From NCBI RefSeq assembly GCF_900112315.1, contig NZ_FOLL01000014.1, positions 83,212 through 147,211 of the forward strand: a stretch of 64,000 bases of DNA, read 5' to 3'. Below, piece by piece: positions 21,608 to 32,700 of the stretch. Position numbers and translations under genes: made by a program. Numbering within the stretch: position 1 is the first letter of the stretch; each line of letters starts with the position of its first letter. The DNA is from Parapedobacter composti (GTDB taxonomy: Bacteria > Bacteroidota > Bacteroidia > Sphingobacteriales > Sphingobacteriaceae). A model generated the notes under the pieces. That model was given only the letters and a program-made list of their open reading frames with translations. It searched no databases and was not told the DNA's origin.

Positions 21608-23992
21608 TCAATTACTTTCCATCAAACGTATATGGAACACGCGCCCGGTCTCTCGGCCTGCTGCCGACTGAAACCGCACCGTGATGTATGCTTTATTCTT
21701 AACCAGCGTATTCGGGATGGGATATACGACATCCCTGAATCGTTGTTCGTCCCGCTCACCGGTTATGTCTTCCACGCCCAACCGTTGGCCATCGATCAGT
21801 ATATCAACGGTTCGGCCTTCGGGTTCAGCCCCCCAATATCTCACCATCAATACCAGGTCCTGCCTACCTTTCGTTTCCAGCTCATATTGGAAATACCCCC
21901 CGTCGCGTGCACTCCGCCACGAAGCGTCGCGATGCCTGCCCGTATGGGATTGGTGTGTCTTCATCGCATGGTCTACCTCAGGCTGCTGTTCTCCCGGCGT
22001 AACCGCATCGATGGTTCGTCGGTCAAGTGCCAAACGCCGCTCTTCTTCCGCTTTCTTCTCGGCCACGATTTCGGCGTAGCGCTCAGGTGTTACGGCCAGC
22101 CAATACATCATATAACGACTGTCGTGGATACGGTAAAACGGCTCCAGGACCAAACTGCTGTCGTTTTCGCGTTGCAAAAACTTCGGTACGGTATAGCTCA
22201 TCGGCTTACCCACCATCGGTTGCATCGCCCTAAGTGCTTTCAGCAAAGTTTCGCGGTCGGCAATCAAGGCTGGGGCTTCAAACAATGAGACCAACGGACC
22301 GTGGGCGATGTGTGCCCAACGGTGATCGTCGGCGATCAACCCGTCAAGTCGGTGGTCGCCCACCCGCGCTCCCAACAAGATGGGGCCCCGCATAATGGCC
22401 ACGTAATCCGGCACATCCGGCAATTCCTCAACGGCCATCTCCATGGGCATAGCCATCTCAATCACGTCCCCATCGTGCCACTCTCGGGTTATGGCAACGT
22501 AAGATGCAGGAGAAGCACCCGATGCATAGTTTCGTCCTCCCACATTGACCTGCATTTTCCCGGCGCCGACCCATCGCGGATACCGCACTAATACAGTAAG
22601 GTGCATAGGTTTATCTACCCTTACTGTCATCCTACTGGTTTCTTCATCCGGAAACCGCGTATCCTGGATAAGCCGCAGCCCCTGTTCTTCCCAGTTCAGT
22701 TCAGATGCGATAAAGAGATTGACCAGCAACGAATCACCCGTATAACCATATATCATTTCCCCGTATTTACCGTGGTTTTCCATCCCCGTACCCACGCAGC
22801 ACCACATAGCGCTGTTCGGAGCCGAATAAACGCGGTAATGCGCCGGACGTGCAGGTGTAAAATACACATAGCCCCCATGCACGGGATGTTGTGTTGATAA
22901 GATGTGGTTATACAGCGCCCTCTCGTAGAAATCCATGTATTCCGCCTCATGATCCATCCGGAATAGTCCGGCGGTAAGCCTCAGCATATTGTTCGTGTTG
23001 CACGATTCGGGACCTTCGCGTTCATATACGTAGCTGATGGCATCATCTTTCGAAGGAAAATGCTCGCGGCGGCTATTGCCCCCCAAGGCCAGCGAGCGAT
23101 TATAGGCCACTGTCTGCCAGAAGAACTTCGCTGCTTCGCCATACGCTGGTTCCCCACCGAGCTCAGCTACCCGTTGGTAACCGACGGCTTTGGGCACTTG
23201 CGTATTCGCGTGTTTGTTATCCAAGTTGTCTATGCCCGCGGCCATGCAATCCAAGATTTCGCGGTGCGAAAACCGTTTGGCGGCTTCAAGGTATCTCCTG
23301 TCCCCGGTAATGCCGTACGCATCGGCATACACCTCATTCATGCCGCCGAACTCATTGGCTAGCATCGCTTCCATTTGCTGGTCATCAAGGTGATCGATGA
23401 GCTCCACCCCCCAGTCGCATAACTCCAGAAACATCGCTTTGGCCGTCTCATTGCCAGCGTAGATCCACGCATCCCGTAGACCCGCATAGGTCTTGTGCAG
23501 GTTATACCAGGGCACCCAGAATTGCCAGACGACCGCGGTATTGCCGCTGCGGATTTCGGCCCACGCCTCCTTTCCGTTGGGTACACCGCCCACATAACCA
23601 TCGCCGTTATGCTCTTGGCACTTGGACAGCTCCGATATCATGTACTCCATGCGTTGTTTACACGCTGTGTCGCCTGTCGCAGCATAGTGGATTGCCAGCG
23701 CAGACAGGTAATGGCCGCCCACGTGACCGTCCAAACCAAGCCAGTTCGGGAAGCTCTCACCTTTCGGGGTCAATCCCGCTTCCTTGAGGTAAGGAGCAAG
23801 CAGCCGGTCGACATCATACGCAAGTAGTACCCGGATATTCAGCTCGCAAGCCTGTTTAAAAGGGCCGTCCAGCAGCTTGACACGCTCCAAGGGAAAAGTT
23901 CTCCGATAGAAACTGTCTTGGCCGAACGCCGGACGGCACAAGCAAACCAACAATAATAACAGGTATATAAGGCTCCTCTTCAACACGTTCAC
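21608..23992 (-). CDS. GH127/GH146-type beta-L-arabinofuranosidase (DUF1680)
   Basis: The 794-residue exported protein has the DUF1680 (alpha/alpha)6 barrel: LGLDGHVGGHYLSALA, VPWYNLHKTYAGL, and the metal/nucleophile set Glu329-x-Cys331 in PESCNTNN and Cys398-Cys399 in MWCCVGTGMENHG. These match Glu338, Cys340, Cys417 and Cys418 of Bifidobacterium HypBA1, where a zinc-bound cysteine is the nucleophile. The C-terminal third is beta-rich. The family removes beta-L-arabinofuranose; the xylan context suggests an arabinose-containing decoration. The start is GTG in a 4-base GTGA overlap with the stop of the GH43 gene, so the two are probably translationally coupled. GH127 versus GH146 cannot be settled by eye. 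Confidence 0.85.
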   Translation of the reverse strand: MNVLKRSLIYLLLLLVCLCRPAFGQDSFYRRTFPLERVKLLDGPFKQACELNIRVLLAYDVDRLLAPYLKEAGLTPKGESFPNWLGLDGHVGGHYLSALAIHYAATGDTACKQRMEYMISELSKCQEHNGDGYVGGVPNGKEAWAEIRSGNTAVVWQFWVPWYNLHKTYAGLRDAWIYAGNETAKAMFLELCDWGVELIDHLDDQQMEAMLANEFGGMNEVYADAYGITGDRRYLEAAKRFSHREILDCMAAGIDNLDNKHANTQVPKAVGYQRVAELGGEPAYGEAAKFFWQTVAYNRSLALGGNSRREHFPSKDDAISYVYEREGPESCNTNNMLRLTAGLFRMDHEAEYMDFYERALYNHILSTQHPVHGGYVYFTPARPAHYRVYSAPNSAMWCCVGTGMENHGKYGEMIYGYTGDSLLVNLFIASELNWEEQGLRLIQDTRFPDEETSRMTVRVDKPMHLTVLVRYPRWVGAGKMQVNVGGRNYASGASPASYVAITREWHDGDVIEMAMPMEMAVEELPDVPDYVAIMRGPILLGARVGDHRLDGLIADDHRWAHIAHGPLVSLFEAPALIADRETLLKALRAMQPMVGKPMSYTVPKFLQRENDSSLVLEPFYRIHDSRYMMYWLAVTPERYAEIVAEKKAEEERRLALDRRTIDAVTPGEQQPEVDHAMKTHQSHTGRHRDASWRSARDGGYFQYELETKGRQDLVLMVRYWGAEPEGRTVDILIDGQRLGVEDITGERDEQRFRDVVYPIPNTLVKNKAYITVRFQSAAGRETGRVFHIRLMESN

Positions 23993-25704
23993 TTATTGGG
24001 CAGAATGTCATTTACCGAAGTCGCGTACAATCCGATCAGCGCACCGGTAAATCCGCCCGCCACATTCGTCGATAAAATATCTCCCGAAACGGTGCCGCCC
24101 AGGTTTCTGAAGCCGCCTCCGCCCTCGGCGTAGTTGAACCGATAATCATTGCCTTCAGCGGTTACCTGCAGCCGTATCGGTTTGTCCAAATCTACCACTT
24201 CGCTGGCCAGTACGGCAGCGTTACCATCTTCGGTACGCTGCAGCACAATGTAGTGGTCGTCTCCCATTTTCGTCACACCGAACACGTAGTGGTAAGTCTC
24301 TTTCTGTAAACATACCAGTCCGGCCAGATCTTTTTCGGACGCGGGCGCATAATCCAACGTGGTCGTTGCGGTAAAGGCGTTGTGCTGTTGGCGGTAAAAT
24401 AATGTCGAAGTCGGTTTGATTTCGTCGATACTTGTAGCAAACGGCGTGATGCGCAAACCCTCTTCGGTCAAACTGATAAACCGCTCACGAGGCCCTCTTA
24501 AACCAAACCACCGGAGGTCCAGCACACCACCCTTAAAGTCTTCTTCGAAGATGAAGTTACCGTTAGGGAAGTAACCATGCTCGCCGGTCTTGTTTTTTAC
24601 ACCTGCGGGCATTTTCAGCTTAGGTGACAACGGTTGCATGCCCCCCTTGAAAACCGGAAATTCCCCGGTCCAGTCGACGGGCAGTATAAACGTCTCCCGT
24701 CCCGTATTCACTCTGCCCTTTTCATTCGGCCGGATACCCAGAAACACCCCGTAGTACCGTCCGTCCGGTCCTTCCACCAAATCGGCATGTCCCGCCCAGT
24801 CTACCTTGTACGGCCTGTCTTTCGGCAGGTGGCGTTGCGATAATATCGGGTTTTCGGCCGCCGGGACGTACGGTCCCCGCGGTTGGTCGCTGGAGAAAAT
24901 GACTTCGCTGTGGTTGTCGCCCGTACCGCCCTCCGCACACATGAGGTAGTAGCGGCCGTTCTTCTTGTAAATATGCGGTGCCTCGATCCAGATGGGCTTT
25001 TTGCTGATATCCACTCCACCATCTACGATGATTTTATCCGTACCCGGCACAACCCGATCTTTTTCCAAATCGTAATCCCAGATCTTGATGACCCGATGCC
25101 CCTGGTACCGCTCCTTTCCCTTGTCAGGCGCATCATTGTGTACCACGTAAGCTTTGCCGTCATCGTCGAAGAAAAGCGATGGGTCTATCCCATCGAAGGC
25201 GAGTTTAATGGGATCGCTCCACCCCTGATGGGGATTCTTGGTTTTCACCACGATGTTACCGAACCCTCCGGCAAATTGGGTGGTGATCATGTAAAAGGTC
25301 TCGTTGACAGGATTGTATCGGATAGCGGGTGCATAGACGCCCATGCTCATACCTGCGGAGTCGACCTTAAGCTGTGAAGTCCTATCCAGCACATGGCCGA
25401 TTTGCGTCCAGTTAACCAGATCGGTGGAATGGAAGATTGGTACACCGGGAAAAAAGGCAAACGACGAACACACGAGGTAGTAATCACCTCCTTTACGGGT
25501 GATGCTGGGGTCAGGATAGGTACCCTGGAGTATCGGCGAGTAAAACTCATCGGGTTCTAGCGGATGTTCTTTGTATACCTGATCGTCTCCGCGATAAGTG
25601 AATTCCTTGAAAACAGGCCCCATTTCCTGTTCTCCTCGTTGTGCATTGCAAGCCAGATAGCCGAATGCTGTCAGTGCCATCGAAAATGCCAGTACGTTTC
25701 TCAT
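23989..25704 (-). CDS. GH43 beta-xylosidase/alpha-L-arabinofuranosidase, lipoprotein
   Basis: The 571-residue protein has a lipobox ending at Cys19 (GYLAC). The five-bladed propeller carries the GH43 triad: general base Asp65 in TYPDPS, Asp174 in GIDPSLFFDDDG and acid Glu241 in IWIEAPHIYK. The C-terminal part, from about 385 (FEEDFKGGVLDLRWFG), is the concanavalin-like beta-sandwich common in GH43 xylosidases. It would trim xylose or arabinose from imported or surface oligomers. The first gene of a two-gene operon with GH127, it has a putative promoter and 21-bp repeat upstream. Confidence 0.92.
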   Translation of the reverse strand: MRNVLAFSMALTAFGYLACNAQRGEQEMGPVFKEFTYRGDDQVYKEHPLEPDEFYSPILQGTYPDPSITRKGGDYYLVCSSFAFFPGVPIFHSTDLVNWTQIGHVLDRTSQLKVDSAGMSMGVYAPAIRYNPVNETFYMITTQFAGGFGNIVVKTKNPHQGWSDPIKLAFDGIDPSLFFDDDGKAYVVHNDAPDKGKERYQGHRVIKIWDYDLEKDRVVPGTDKIIVDGGVDISKKPIWIEAPHIYKKNGRYYLMCAEGGTGDNHSEVIFSSDQPRGPYVPAAENPILSQRHLPKDRPYKVDWAGHADLVEGPDGRYYGVFLGIRPNEKGRVNTGRETFILPVDWTGEFPVFKGGMQPLSPKLKMPAGVKNKTGEHGYFPNGNFIFEEDFKGGVLDLRWFGLRGPRERFISLTEEGLRITPFATSIDEIKPTSTLFYRQQHNAFTATTTLDYAPASEKDLAGLVCLQKETYHYVFGVTKMGDDHYIVLQRTEDGNAAVLASEVVDLDKPIRLQVTAEGNDYRFNYAEGGGGFRNLGGTVSGDILSTNVAGGFTGALIGLYATSVNDILPNK

Positions 25705-25780
25705 GTTCTTACAACAAATTAATTCCTTTACATTTACATATATATCAGTCAGCGCAGCTCCGATCGAGGGCAGCGGGGCA

Positions 25781-25788
25781 CAAATCTA
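25781..25788 (-). promoter_or_regulatory. Possible -7 element for the GH43-GH127 operon
   Basis: Read on the minus strand this is TAGATTTG, matching TAnnTTTG. It lies about 77 bp upstream of the GH43 start codon. No clear -33 TTTG is present at the right distance, which fits an activator-dependent promoter with the direct repeat at 25818-25848 just upstream. Confidence 0.4.
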
Positions 25789-25817
25789 CACAGCAAACAC
25801 CTTCTGGCGTCCATGCT

Positions 25818-25848
25818 TATGTTTCACAAATACGTATGTATGTTACAT
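25818..25848. promoter_or_regulatory. Second 21-bp spaced repeat, candidate HTCS binding site
   Basis: TATGTTTCAC (25818) and TATGTTACAT (25839) agree at 8 of 10 positions and have exactly the 21-bp period of the repeat at 20535. The pair sits roughly 45-75 bp upstream of the transcription start predicted from the -7 element at 25781, the usual position for an activator. Binding by the HTCS is inferred. Confidence 0.45.
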
Positions 25849-25894
25849 TTTGTATCCTTTTGACTATTATACAACCCAATACTGATTTTATCGC

Positions 25895-27478
25895 TCATTT
25901 CCCTGAAATCCTCAAGTAATCAAAATCAACAAACCCTCCAACGACCTTCGTTGCATAATTGAACAGGCCAAAACGATAACCCATGAAATGCGGCAGGGTG
26001 TATTCCATATGCAATGCGGTACCAATGGGAGTCCACCGATCTCCGTCCAGACTGTAGTAAAAATAGCCCATATCCCTGCGATCGGTGAAATCGCATTCGG
26101 CTCTGAGGTATACCATCGGCTGGTTTAGCGGGACACGCGCCATTTCCACGGGTTCGCCCGATTCGGCGCTGACCATCACGATTGACCTGTCCCCTTCGGC
26201 TTCAACGACACCTACAAAACCAAATTTATGCTGCAGCAACGCCAAGCCTGCCACGTCACCGTCTTTCATCTGAGAAATATCGATAACGGTCTCGGCCGCA
26301 GATTCCGGACCAAATGTACGCTGTGTTAAGGTATTCCTTGCCTGTACAAAAACTGTATCCAAACGCCCCGTTCGCAGGCGCAGGTAACCCGACCGTTCGC
26401 TGATGGACCAAAGGCTGTCTACCGGATTATGGTTCCATTGCCATACCAATGGCAATGCGGGGTCATCGTTGCGCCGTTCAAATTCGTCTGACGCGACGAT
26501 CCCCGGCATCGGCCCTGAACATGCGGGCAGTTCGAGCTCATCCGGCACTTTGCCATCCTTCCCGAGCACCGGCCAACCGTCAGCCCACGTTACCGGCACC
26601 AGATACGGGATACGGCCAACCGCACCGTAATCTCTGAACAGGTATGCATACCAGTCCCCTTCAGGAGTGTTGATCAGCCCGCCCTGGGCCACCCCCTTAT
26701 CCTGCAGGGCTACGCGCCCTTCCCACGGCCCGGTCAACTTGTCTGCACGGTGGACAATTACCGTGCGCATCCCACCCCGCGGCCAGCTGATGTTAAACAG
26801 GTAATAAAAGCCGTTCACCTTGAACAGTTGCGAGCCTTCCGCAGGCAGCATGACATTCGGGCCGGACGGCGCGGTCGCATTTTCGATGATCACCCGTTCG
26901 GTAGTACCTGGTTTCAGGCCCGAAAGGTCGTCATTCAATTCAAGTAAGCGGAGCGTCCCTCCGCCATAAATCATATACACACGTCCGTCATCATCAAAAA
27001 ACAGCGAGTTATCGTGATAACTTGGGCTGAATGCAGACCGTTTCCACGGTCCTGATTCGATATCCTTCGTAGAAAAGATATATGTTTTACCTGTCGTTTG
27101 GGAGAACGTAGACACATAGTAAGTACCGTTGTAGTATCGGATACTGCTGGCCCATGAGCCCTGCCCGTAGGCATTTTTACCATCCACAAGACTAAACTCA
27201 TCGGTATTTGCCAGCGTGTCATAAGCATACCCCACCAGTTTCCAGTTGACCAGGTCGTCCGACTTCATGATGGGTACACCGGGAACCATATGCATGGTGG
27301 TACTGCTCATGTAATAACTGCCACCTACCCGAATCATCGATGCATCCGGAACATCGGCATATATGATGGGGTTCCGGGCTGAACTGGGTTGTGCGGATAA
27401 CCTGCATGAAAACCCCATGTAAGTTACGGCCAACACAAAAAGACAACAAGAGTGTTTTAAAAAAATAATCATCGGCAT
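25895..27478 (-). CDS. GH43 glycosidase (subfamily 12-like arabinofuranosidase/xylosidase)
   Basis: The 527-residue protein has a signal peptide ending near LSAQ. GH43 catalytic residues are Asp45 in ADVPDAS, Asp156 in SYHDNSLFFDDDG and Glu214 in LPAEGSQLF. The motif YYMSSTTMHMVPGVPIMKS is typical of GH43_12, whose known members act on arabinoxylan. A C-terminal beta-sandwich begins near 330 (DEFERRNDDPALPLVWQW). I chose the ATG at 27478 over an upstream in-frame TTG. It is preceded by a 266-bp gap after the third SusD gene and followed by 190 bp, so it may be transcribed alone. Confidence 0.9.
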   Translation of the reverse strand: MPMIIFLKHSCCLFVLAVTYMGFSCRLSAQPSSARNPIIYADVPDASMIRVGGSYYMSSTTMHMVPGVPIMKSDDLVNWKLVGYAYDTLANTDEFSLVDGKNAYGQGSWASSIRYYNGTYYVSTFSQTTGKTYIFSTKDIESGPWKRSAFSPSYHDNSLFFDDDGRVYMIYGGGTLRLLELNDDLSGLKPGTTERVIIENATAPSGPNVMLPAEGSQLFKVNGFYYLFNISWPRGGMRTVIVHRADKLTGPWEGRVALQDKGVAQGGLINTPEGDWYAYLFRDYGAVGRIPYLVPVTWADGWPVLGKDGKVPDELELPACSGPMPGIVASDEFERRNDDPALPLVWQWNHNPVDSLWSISERSGYLRLRTGRLDTVFVQARNTLTQRTFGPESAAETVIDISQMKDGDVAGLALLQHKFGFVGVVEAEGDRSIVMVSAESGEPVEMARVPLNQPMVYLRAECDFTDRRDMGYFYYSLDGDRWTPIGTALHMEYTLPHFMGYRFGLFNYATKVVGGFVDFDYLRISGK

Positions 27479-27668
27479 TCGCAAGACCAATTTTCATCAC
27501 AGTGCTCATGGAAACCTGTGAAGTGTCCTAACGTCACGGATAGCCACAAGTATCGGGAAAGTTTCATTGCCGTTTTATATCCATAGCATTTACAACAGAG
27601 ACATATCGCATCATAATCACAAAACTGCCTTCACGTGAAGTACTTCGGAGTCAATAACGTGTCAGCAT

Positions 27669-27711
27669 ACCGGTAAGGATGGCCTTTTTCCTGGCGGCTA
27701 TCCTTACCGGT
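27669..27711 (-). terminator. Strong hairpin downstream of the third SusCD pair
   Basis: ACCGGTAAGGAT (27669-27680) and ATCCTTACCGGT (27700-27711) form a perfect 12-bp stem with a 19-nt loop. It lies 34 bp past the stop of the SusD gene, so it probably ends or protects the susCD transcript. No U-tract follows on the minus strand, so simple intrinsic termination is uncertain. A separate palindrome CTTCACGTGAAG lies at 27629-27640. The rest of 27479-27744 shows nothing else. Confidence 0.5.
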
Positions 27712-27744
27712 TTGGAGATTTTGGTCGCCACAGCGCCAGATCTG

Positions 27745-29721
27745 TTAATCATAATGCGGATTTTGGTAAGCCCGCTTTTCTTCAGGACTCATTTCCAAAG
27801 CGTCGAGCTGACCTTGTGGTATAGGGCGCAGGTAGTGATGCGGCTGCATATTGCGCGTCACCGTTTGCGGGGTATGATCGCCAAATTCAGTACCGCAAAT
27901 CTCGTAGGTGCCGGCGAGCTCATTCCACTTTTGTGTACGGATAAGGTCATACCAACGATACCCTTCGCCGAAATATTCGCGCGAACGTTCGGCCAGTATA
28001 TAATTGATATCTATCGTTGCCGGCGTAGCAGCGATCATCGCTGCGCTGTTATCTTCGATTTTTTCGACATCTCCAGCATTGTGCCAACGCCACTTGCCGG
28101 CTCGTGCCCGAATCACATTAATGAGGTCGCGTGCACTTTTACCCGCCACCGTGGCTGCCCCCTTCACCGCCGCCTCAGCCGCTACGAAGTAAAGTTCCGA
28201 AAATTTTGCAATCTTGAACGGACGTGTACTGGTGGCATTGGGTTCTCCCAATCCGCTGCCGTTATCTGTTCGATAAACGCCCATTTTCCAAAGCCCTGGA
28301 TATACCCTGCGGCCTATGCCACGCGGGGAAATAACGAAATCCGCCCGGCCGGGTAACACACCCGCCCCTACTCCGGGATAAGCCTTACCGGGAAAATTTC
28401 CTCCGGAAGGATACACAATGTTGGCCGCTTGCGATTCGTCGTCCAGAAACGTCAAAACAGGTTCGCCCGGATAAATCGGCATATCATTCGCGTTGTACAG
28501 AACGGCATTGGGTGTTCCGCCCTTAGGCCAGTTTCCGCGGTAAACGGTGGTGAATGTACCATCGTATCGCGAATCAAAGGTTTTGTCTGCAAAGGTATGC
28601 TGTATCGCACCGATCGTTGGGGCTATGCGTGTCCAGGGCCGTCCCAGCGCCTGGACCGCTTCGCGCTGCACTGAACTCACGCCTCCGGTTCCGTCCGGAT
28701 TTGCCGCACTTCTTATCTCGGTATAATTCCATGTGACCATCCAGATGGCCGAATTTCGGGGAGCCCCCTCCGAATCGAAGCAATTTATGCATGCTCCGTT
28801 GTAAAATTCGCTTTCCTGCGTGCGGTCGGCATACAAAAGCATTTCCTTGTTCCGATCGTTACCGCCCACGTGCAGGTCGTAAAAGGTCTCTTCCAGCCCA
28901 AATGGACCCGGGTCATCAATGGCCTGGGTAGCAATATTATAGGCCTGCTGAAAATACCATTGCGCATTATGCCCATCCGGGTCGGTGCGGGCGGTTTCTG
29001 GATAAGTCGGAATGTTATTTGGGTTTTCCAACCACCAGGCATAGGTCAGGTAAGCCTTTGCCAGGTATAGGCGGGCAAGCGTTTTGGTAGCGCCGCCGGT
29101 TACTCGTGGTTCAACGGGCAAATCGTTCACCGCCGCCAGCAAGTCGGGAAATATCGCCCGGGTATAAACTTCGGGCACGGTGTTTCTCACCGAAGTGGTC
29201 GATGCACTGGTATTAAACCTTAGCTCTCCTGCACCCAGATCCAACGGCACCCCGCCAAACGTCTGCACCAGGAGGAAGTAGTCAAATGCGCGGAAGAACC
29301 GGGCTTCCGCAATCAATGCTGCCGAAATGGTTCCTACAGATTCTGCATTTTCAATAATGCCGTTGGCGGTATTAATATTGTTGAAAGCTACGCCCCAGAT
29401 GGCGTCACTGCGGCTGTTTTCGGATGTAAGCTGGATTCCACCATCAAAATCCACCGACCTGAAATTACCATCGTTCCCACTTTGGCCCCAGGTGTATTCA
29501 TCGGTACCAGACTCCAGACTCGCATAGTAGTAAGGCTGCCCATAAATCCAGCGCAGGTGGGCATACATGGCTGTCAATCCACCATAAACCCCTTTTTCTG
29601 TCCTGAAAAAAGCGGGCTCAAAAATATGGCGCGGTTGCTCGTCCAATATCTTGGAACACGACACCGTGTACAACGTCATCAACGTTATTGCGAGATAAGA
29701 TATTACATTTATCCGTTTCAT
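27745..29721 (-). CDS. SusD-like surface glycan-binding lipoprotein (third pair)
   Basis: The 658-residue protein has a lipobox ending in YTVSC and SusD motifs: ALIAEARFFRAFDYFLLVQ, KFSELYFVAAEAAVKG, VIRARAGKW and ILAERSREYFGEGYRWYDL. It forms a pair with the SusC encoded 11 bp upstream. This pair is separate from the xus-like tandem pairs and lies under possible LacI control, so it may take up shorter or differently decorated xylo-oligosaccharides. That difference is inference. Confidence 0.95.
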   Translation of the reverse strand: MKRINVISYLAITLMTLYTVSCSKILDEQPRHIFEPAFFRTEKGVYGGLTAMYAHLRWIYGQPYYYASLESGTDEYTWGQSGNDGNFRSVDFDGGIQLTSENSRSDAIWGVAFNNINTANGIIENAESVGTISAALIAEARFFRAFDYFLLVQTFGGVPLDLGAGELRFNTSASTTSVRNTVPEVYTRAIFPDLLAAVNDLPVEPRVTGGATKTLARLYLAKAYLTYAWWLENPNNIPTYPETARTDPDGHNAQWYFQQAYNIATQAIDDPGPFGLEETFYDLHVGGNDRNKEMLLYADRTQESEFYNGACINCFDSEGAPRNSAIWMVTWNYTEIRSAANPDGTGGVSSVQREAVQALGRPWTRIAPTIGAIQHTFADKTFDSRYDGTFTTVYRGNWPKGGTPNAVLYNANDMPIYPGEPVLTFLDDESQAANIVYPSGGNFPGKAYPGVGAGVLPGRADFVISPRGIGRRVYPGLWKMGVYRTDNGSGLGEPNATSTRPFKIAKFSELYFVAAEAAVKGAATVAGKSARDLINVIRARAGKWRWHNAGDVEKIEDNSAAMIAATPATIDINYILAERSREYFGEGYRWYDLIRTQKWNELAGTYEICGTEFGDHTPQTVTRNMQPHHYLRPIPQGQLDALEMSPEEKRAYQNPHYD

Positions 29722-29732
29722 AGTCTATTCAT

Positions 29733-32700
29733 TTAAAATGTAAGGTTAACACCAAACAAGAAATTCCGCGTAGAAGGCGTATTCGTACCCAGGGTCAAAA
29801 TGCGTCTCCGGCTTTCAGAAAGATTAACGGCCGCATTTTCGTTACCAAAAGAATTCGTTTCCGGATCCATGCCAGACTCCCGATGATAAGGCGAAAACAT
29901 TACAAACGGATTCTGCGCAGTGGCGTACACCCGAAGGTTGATGCCCGCCCGCTTGAATTGGCTGAAATCATAGCCCAGCGTGATGGTCCGTATCTTCAGA
30001 TACGATGCATCGAAGTATCCCATTGTACTCATGTACTTCAGGTTATCGCCGGACCTGATGCTCTCAGGGTTGGGATACTTGGCGTCCGTGTTTTCCGGCG
30101 TCCAGTAATCCACCTTAACGTTGCCGTTCCGTCCGTTCAGCAAATTCAGGTATCCCCCCGATCCATAAATGGTGCTATTGAGAATCCCACCGCTTTTGAA
30201 GATACCCACCGCACTCAGGTCAAATCCTTTGTAAGCTACACGGGTATTAAAGCCTCCCTGGAAATTGGGCTCCAGGCTGATAACCTGCCTATCATAGTTC
30301 TCATGGATTGCACGTGTAGGCACGCCGTTGGCGTCATAATCTCCGGTATATTCCACCTTGATCATGCCCAGCGTGTTCTCGCCCGGTTCCAGAATCTCGC
30401 GGTGAGGATCGCCCTCCTGCCAAAGCCCTATCCGTTTGAAATCATAGATAACATCAATCGGATGCCCTACAAACCACCAGTTATCTATGTTCCTATCGGT
30501 TCCCGAAGCCAGTGCTACCAACCTATTACGGTTGGCATACAGGTTAATGCCTGCTTCCCAGGTCCAACCGTTGTGATTATCCAGAATAATGCCGTTAAGC
30601 GCAAGTTCGATACCTTTATTCTGCGTACGTCCCACGTTTTCCGTTATGGAGCTCACGCCCGAAGTCGGAGGCAGCCCTTTATTTAACAAAAGATCCTCGG
30701 TCTTCGTGATGTAATATTCCACGGTGCCCGACAGGCGCTGATTCAGCAGCGAAAAGTCCAATCCGAAGTTCGCTGTATTGGAGAATTCCCATCCCAGATG
30801 CGGGCTTGGCAGCTGGTTCACCAAATTTCCGACGGCATATTGGCTTCCAAAGTTATATGGCCTGGTATCCAAACGGCCGAGTGTAGCGTAGGGGTTAACG
30901 GCCTGGTTGGAGGTCTGTCCCCAGCCTACACGAAGCTTCAGCATATTGATTGCGCTGATACCCTGCATAAATGACTCCTGCGCTATGTTCCATCCCACAG
31001 ACACCGCAGGGTAGGTATGCCATTTATGCCCTGGAGCAAGCCGCGAAGAGCCGTCAGAACGTAAAGTAGCCGTAACCATATATCGGTCGTCATAAGAGTA
31101 CATGATACGCCCCATGTAGGACATCAGGCCCCATACTTCATACCACTGGTCGCCGGGAGGAATCGTAATTTCTCCGGTAGCCTGGCCCAGGTTATAAAAC
31201 TGAAAGTGGTCTGCCGGGATGCCAGTAGCTGCAATGCGCGACCTGTTCATCCTATTTTGCTCCGCCGAATACAAGGCCACCACATTCAGATTATGGACAC
31301 CACCAAAGGTGCGGTCATAGGTCAACAGGTTTTCTACAAGCCAGTGATATGTATGCTGATTACTGATCGACGCGGAGGATATCGTTGTCGGATTAGTACT
31401 CGTTATCCCCTCGCCGGTATACGCCCCTCCATTGCTCTGCCGATAGTCTAACCCGATGTTGACACGGTATTTCAGCCCTTCAATCCACGGTATATCCACC
31501 TGACCGTACAGCGAATTAAAACTGGCAAATGCCCGGGTTTCACTTAACCACTGGTCCCGCAAATTTTCTACAATATCCCTTGAGTAAACCCATGGCTCAT
31601 CTATGGATGATCGCACGGTTCGCTTCCATGAACCATCCTCGTTGAACGGATTTGCCAGAGGTGATATTCTAAGCAGGTTTCCTGCGTTCACCTGAGTGCC
31701 TTCCGTGTAGTTAAAGTTATTATTCGTAGTGATGCCGAAACGGAAATACCTGCCGACTTCCTGATCAACGCTGCCCCGCAGAGCATAGCGGCTGAATTGC
31801 TGAGTCGGGATGACGGCCTGATCAAGTAAGTAACCACCGCCGAAGGCATAGTTGCCCCGTTCCGTGCCACTGGAAATGCTAACGTCATGACTGGTCATGG
31901 TAGCTGTTCGGTACAACAAGTCCTGCCAATCGGTATCTACATCTTCCGCTTCATCCTGGCCGTATGTGTTGTACGGCACATTCAACTGTCGGAGTTTCAC
32001 CATGTCAGGCCCGGTCATCATCGGAAATTTGCCGAATACATTTTTTATGCCGGTGAAGCTATTATAGTTTACCCGGGCCTGCTGGCCCATTTGCCCCCGA
32101 TTGGTCGTAACCAATATGACACCATTGGCGCCACGCGAACCATAAATGGCTGTCGCGGAGGCATCCTTCAGGATATCGATGCTTTTGATATCATTAGGGT
32201 TGATGTCATTTAGGGAACCCACAAAGGGAATTCCGTCCAGCACTATCAACGGATCATTGCTGGCCGTCAGCGACCGCGAACCGCGTATGCGAATCTGCAT
32301 GGTGCCGCCCGGTTGCGATGAAGTTTGTGTAAGCTCCACCCCCGGCAAACGTCCTTGCAGGGCCTGCGAGAAATTGGCCGATTGCACTTCACGAAGCATA
32401 TCTCCACTTATCGAAGCAACAGAACCCGTTACGGCTTCCCGCCGTTGGGTACCGTACCCCACCACAACAACTTCATCCAGCGCACTCGTTGTGGTCATCA
32501 GTGTTACAGTAAGGTGCTGATTCGCTTGGTCAACTTTAATCCGCTGTTCTTCATACCCAATGAAGCCAAAGACCAGCATACTGTTTACCGGCACACGGAT
32601 AGAAAACCGGCCTTCTTCATCGGTTGATGTGCTCACGCCGCCGTCTTCCGTTCTTATGGATACGCCACTCAACACTTCGCCGTTACCGCTTCTTACCGTA

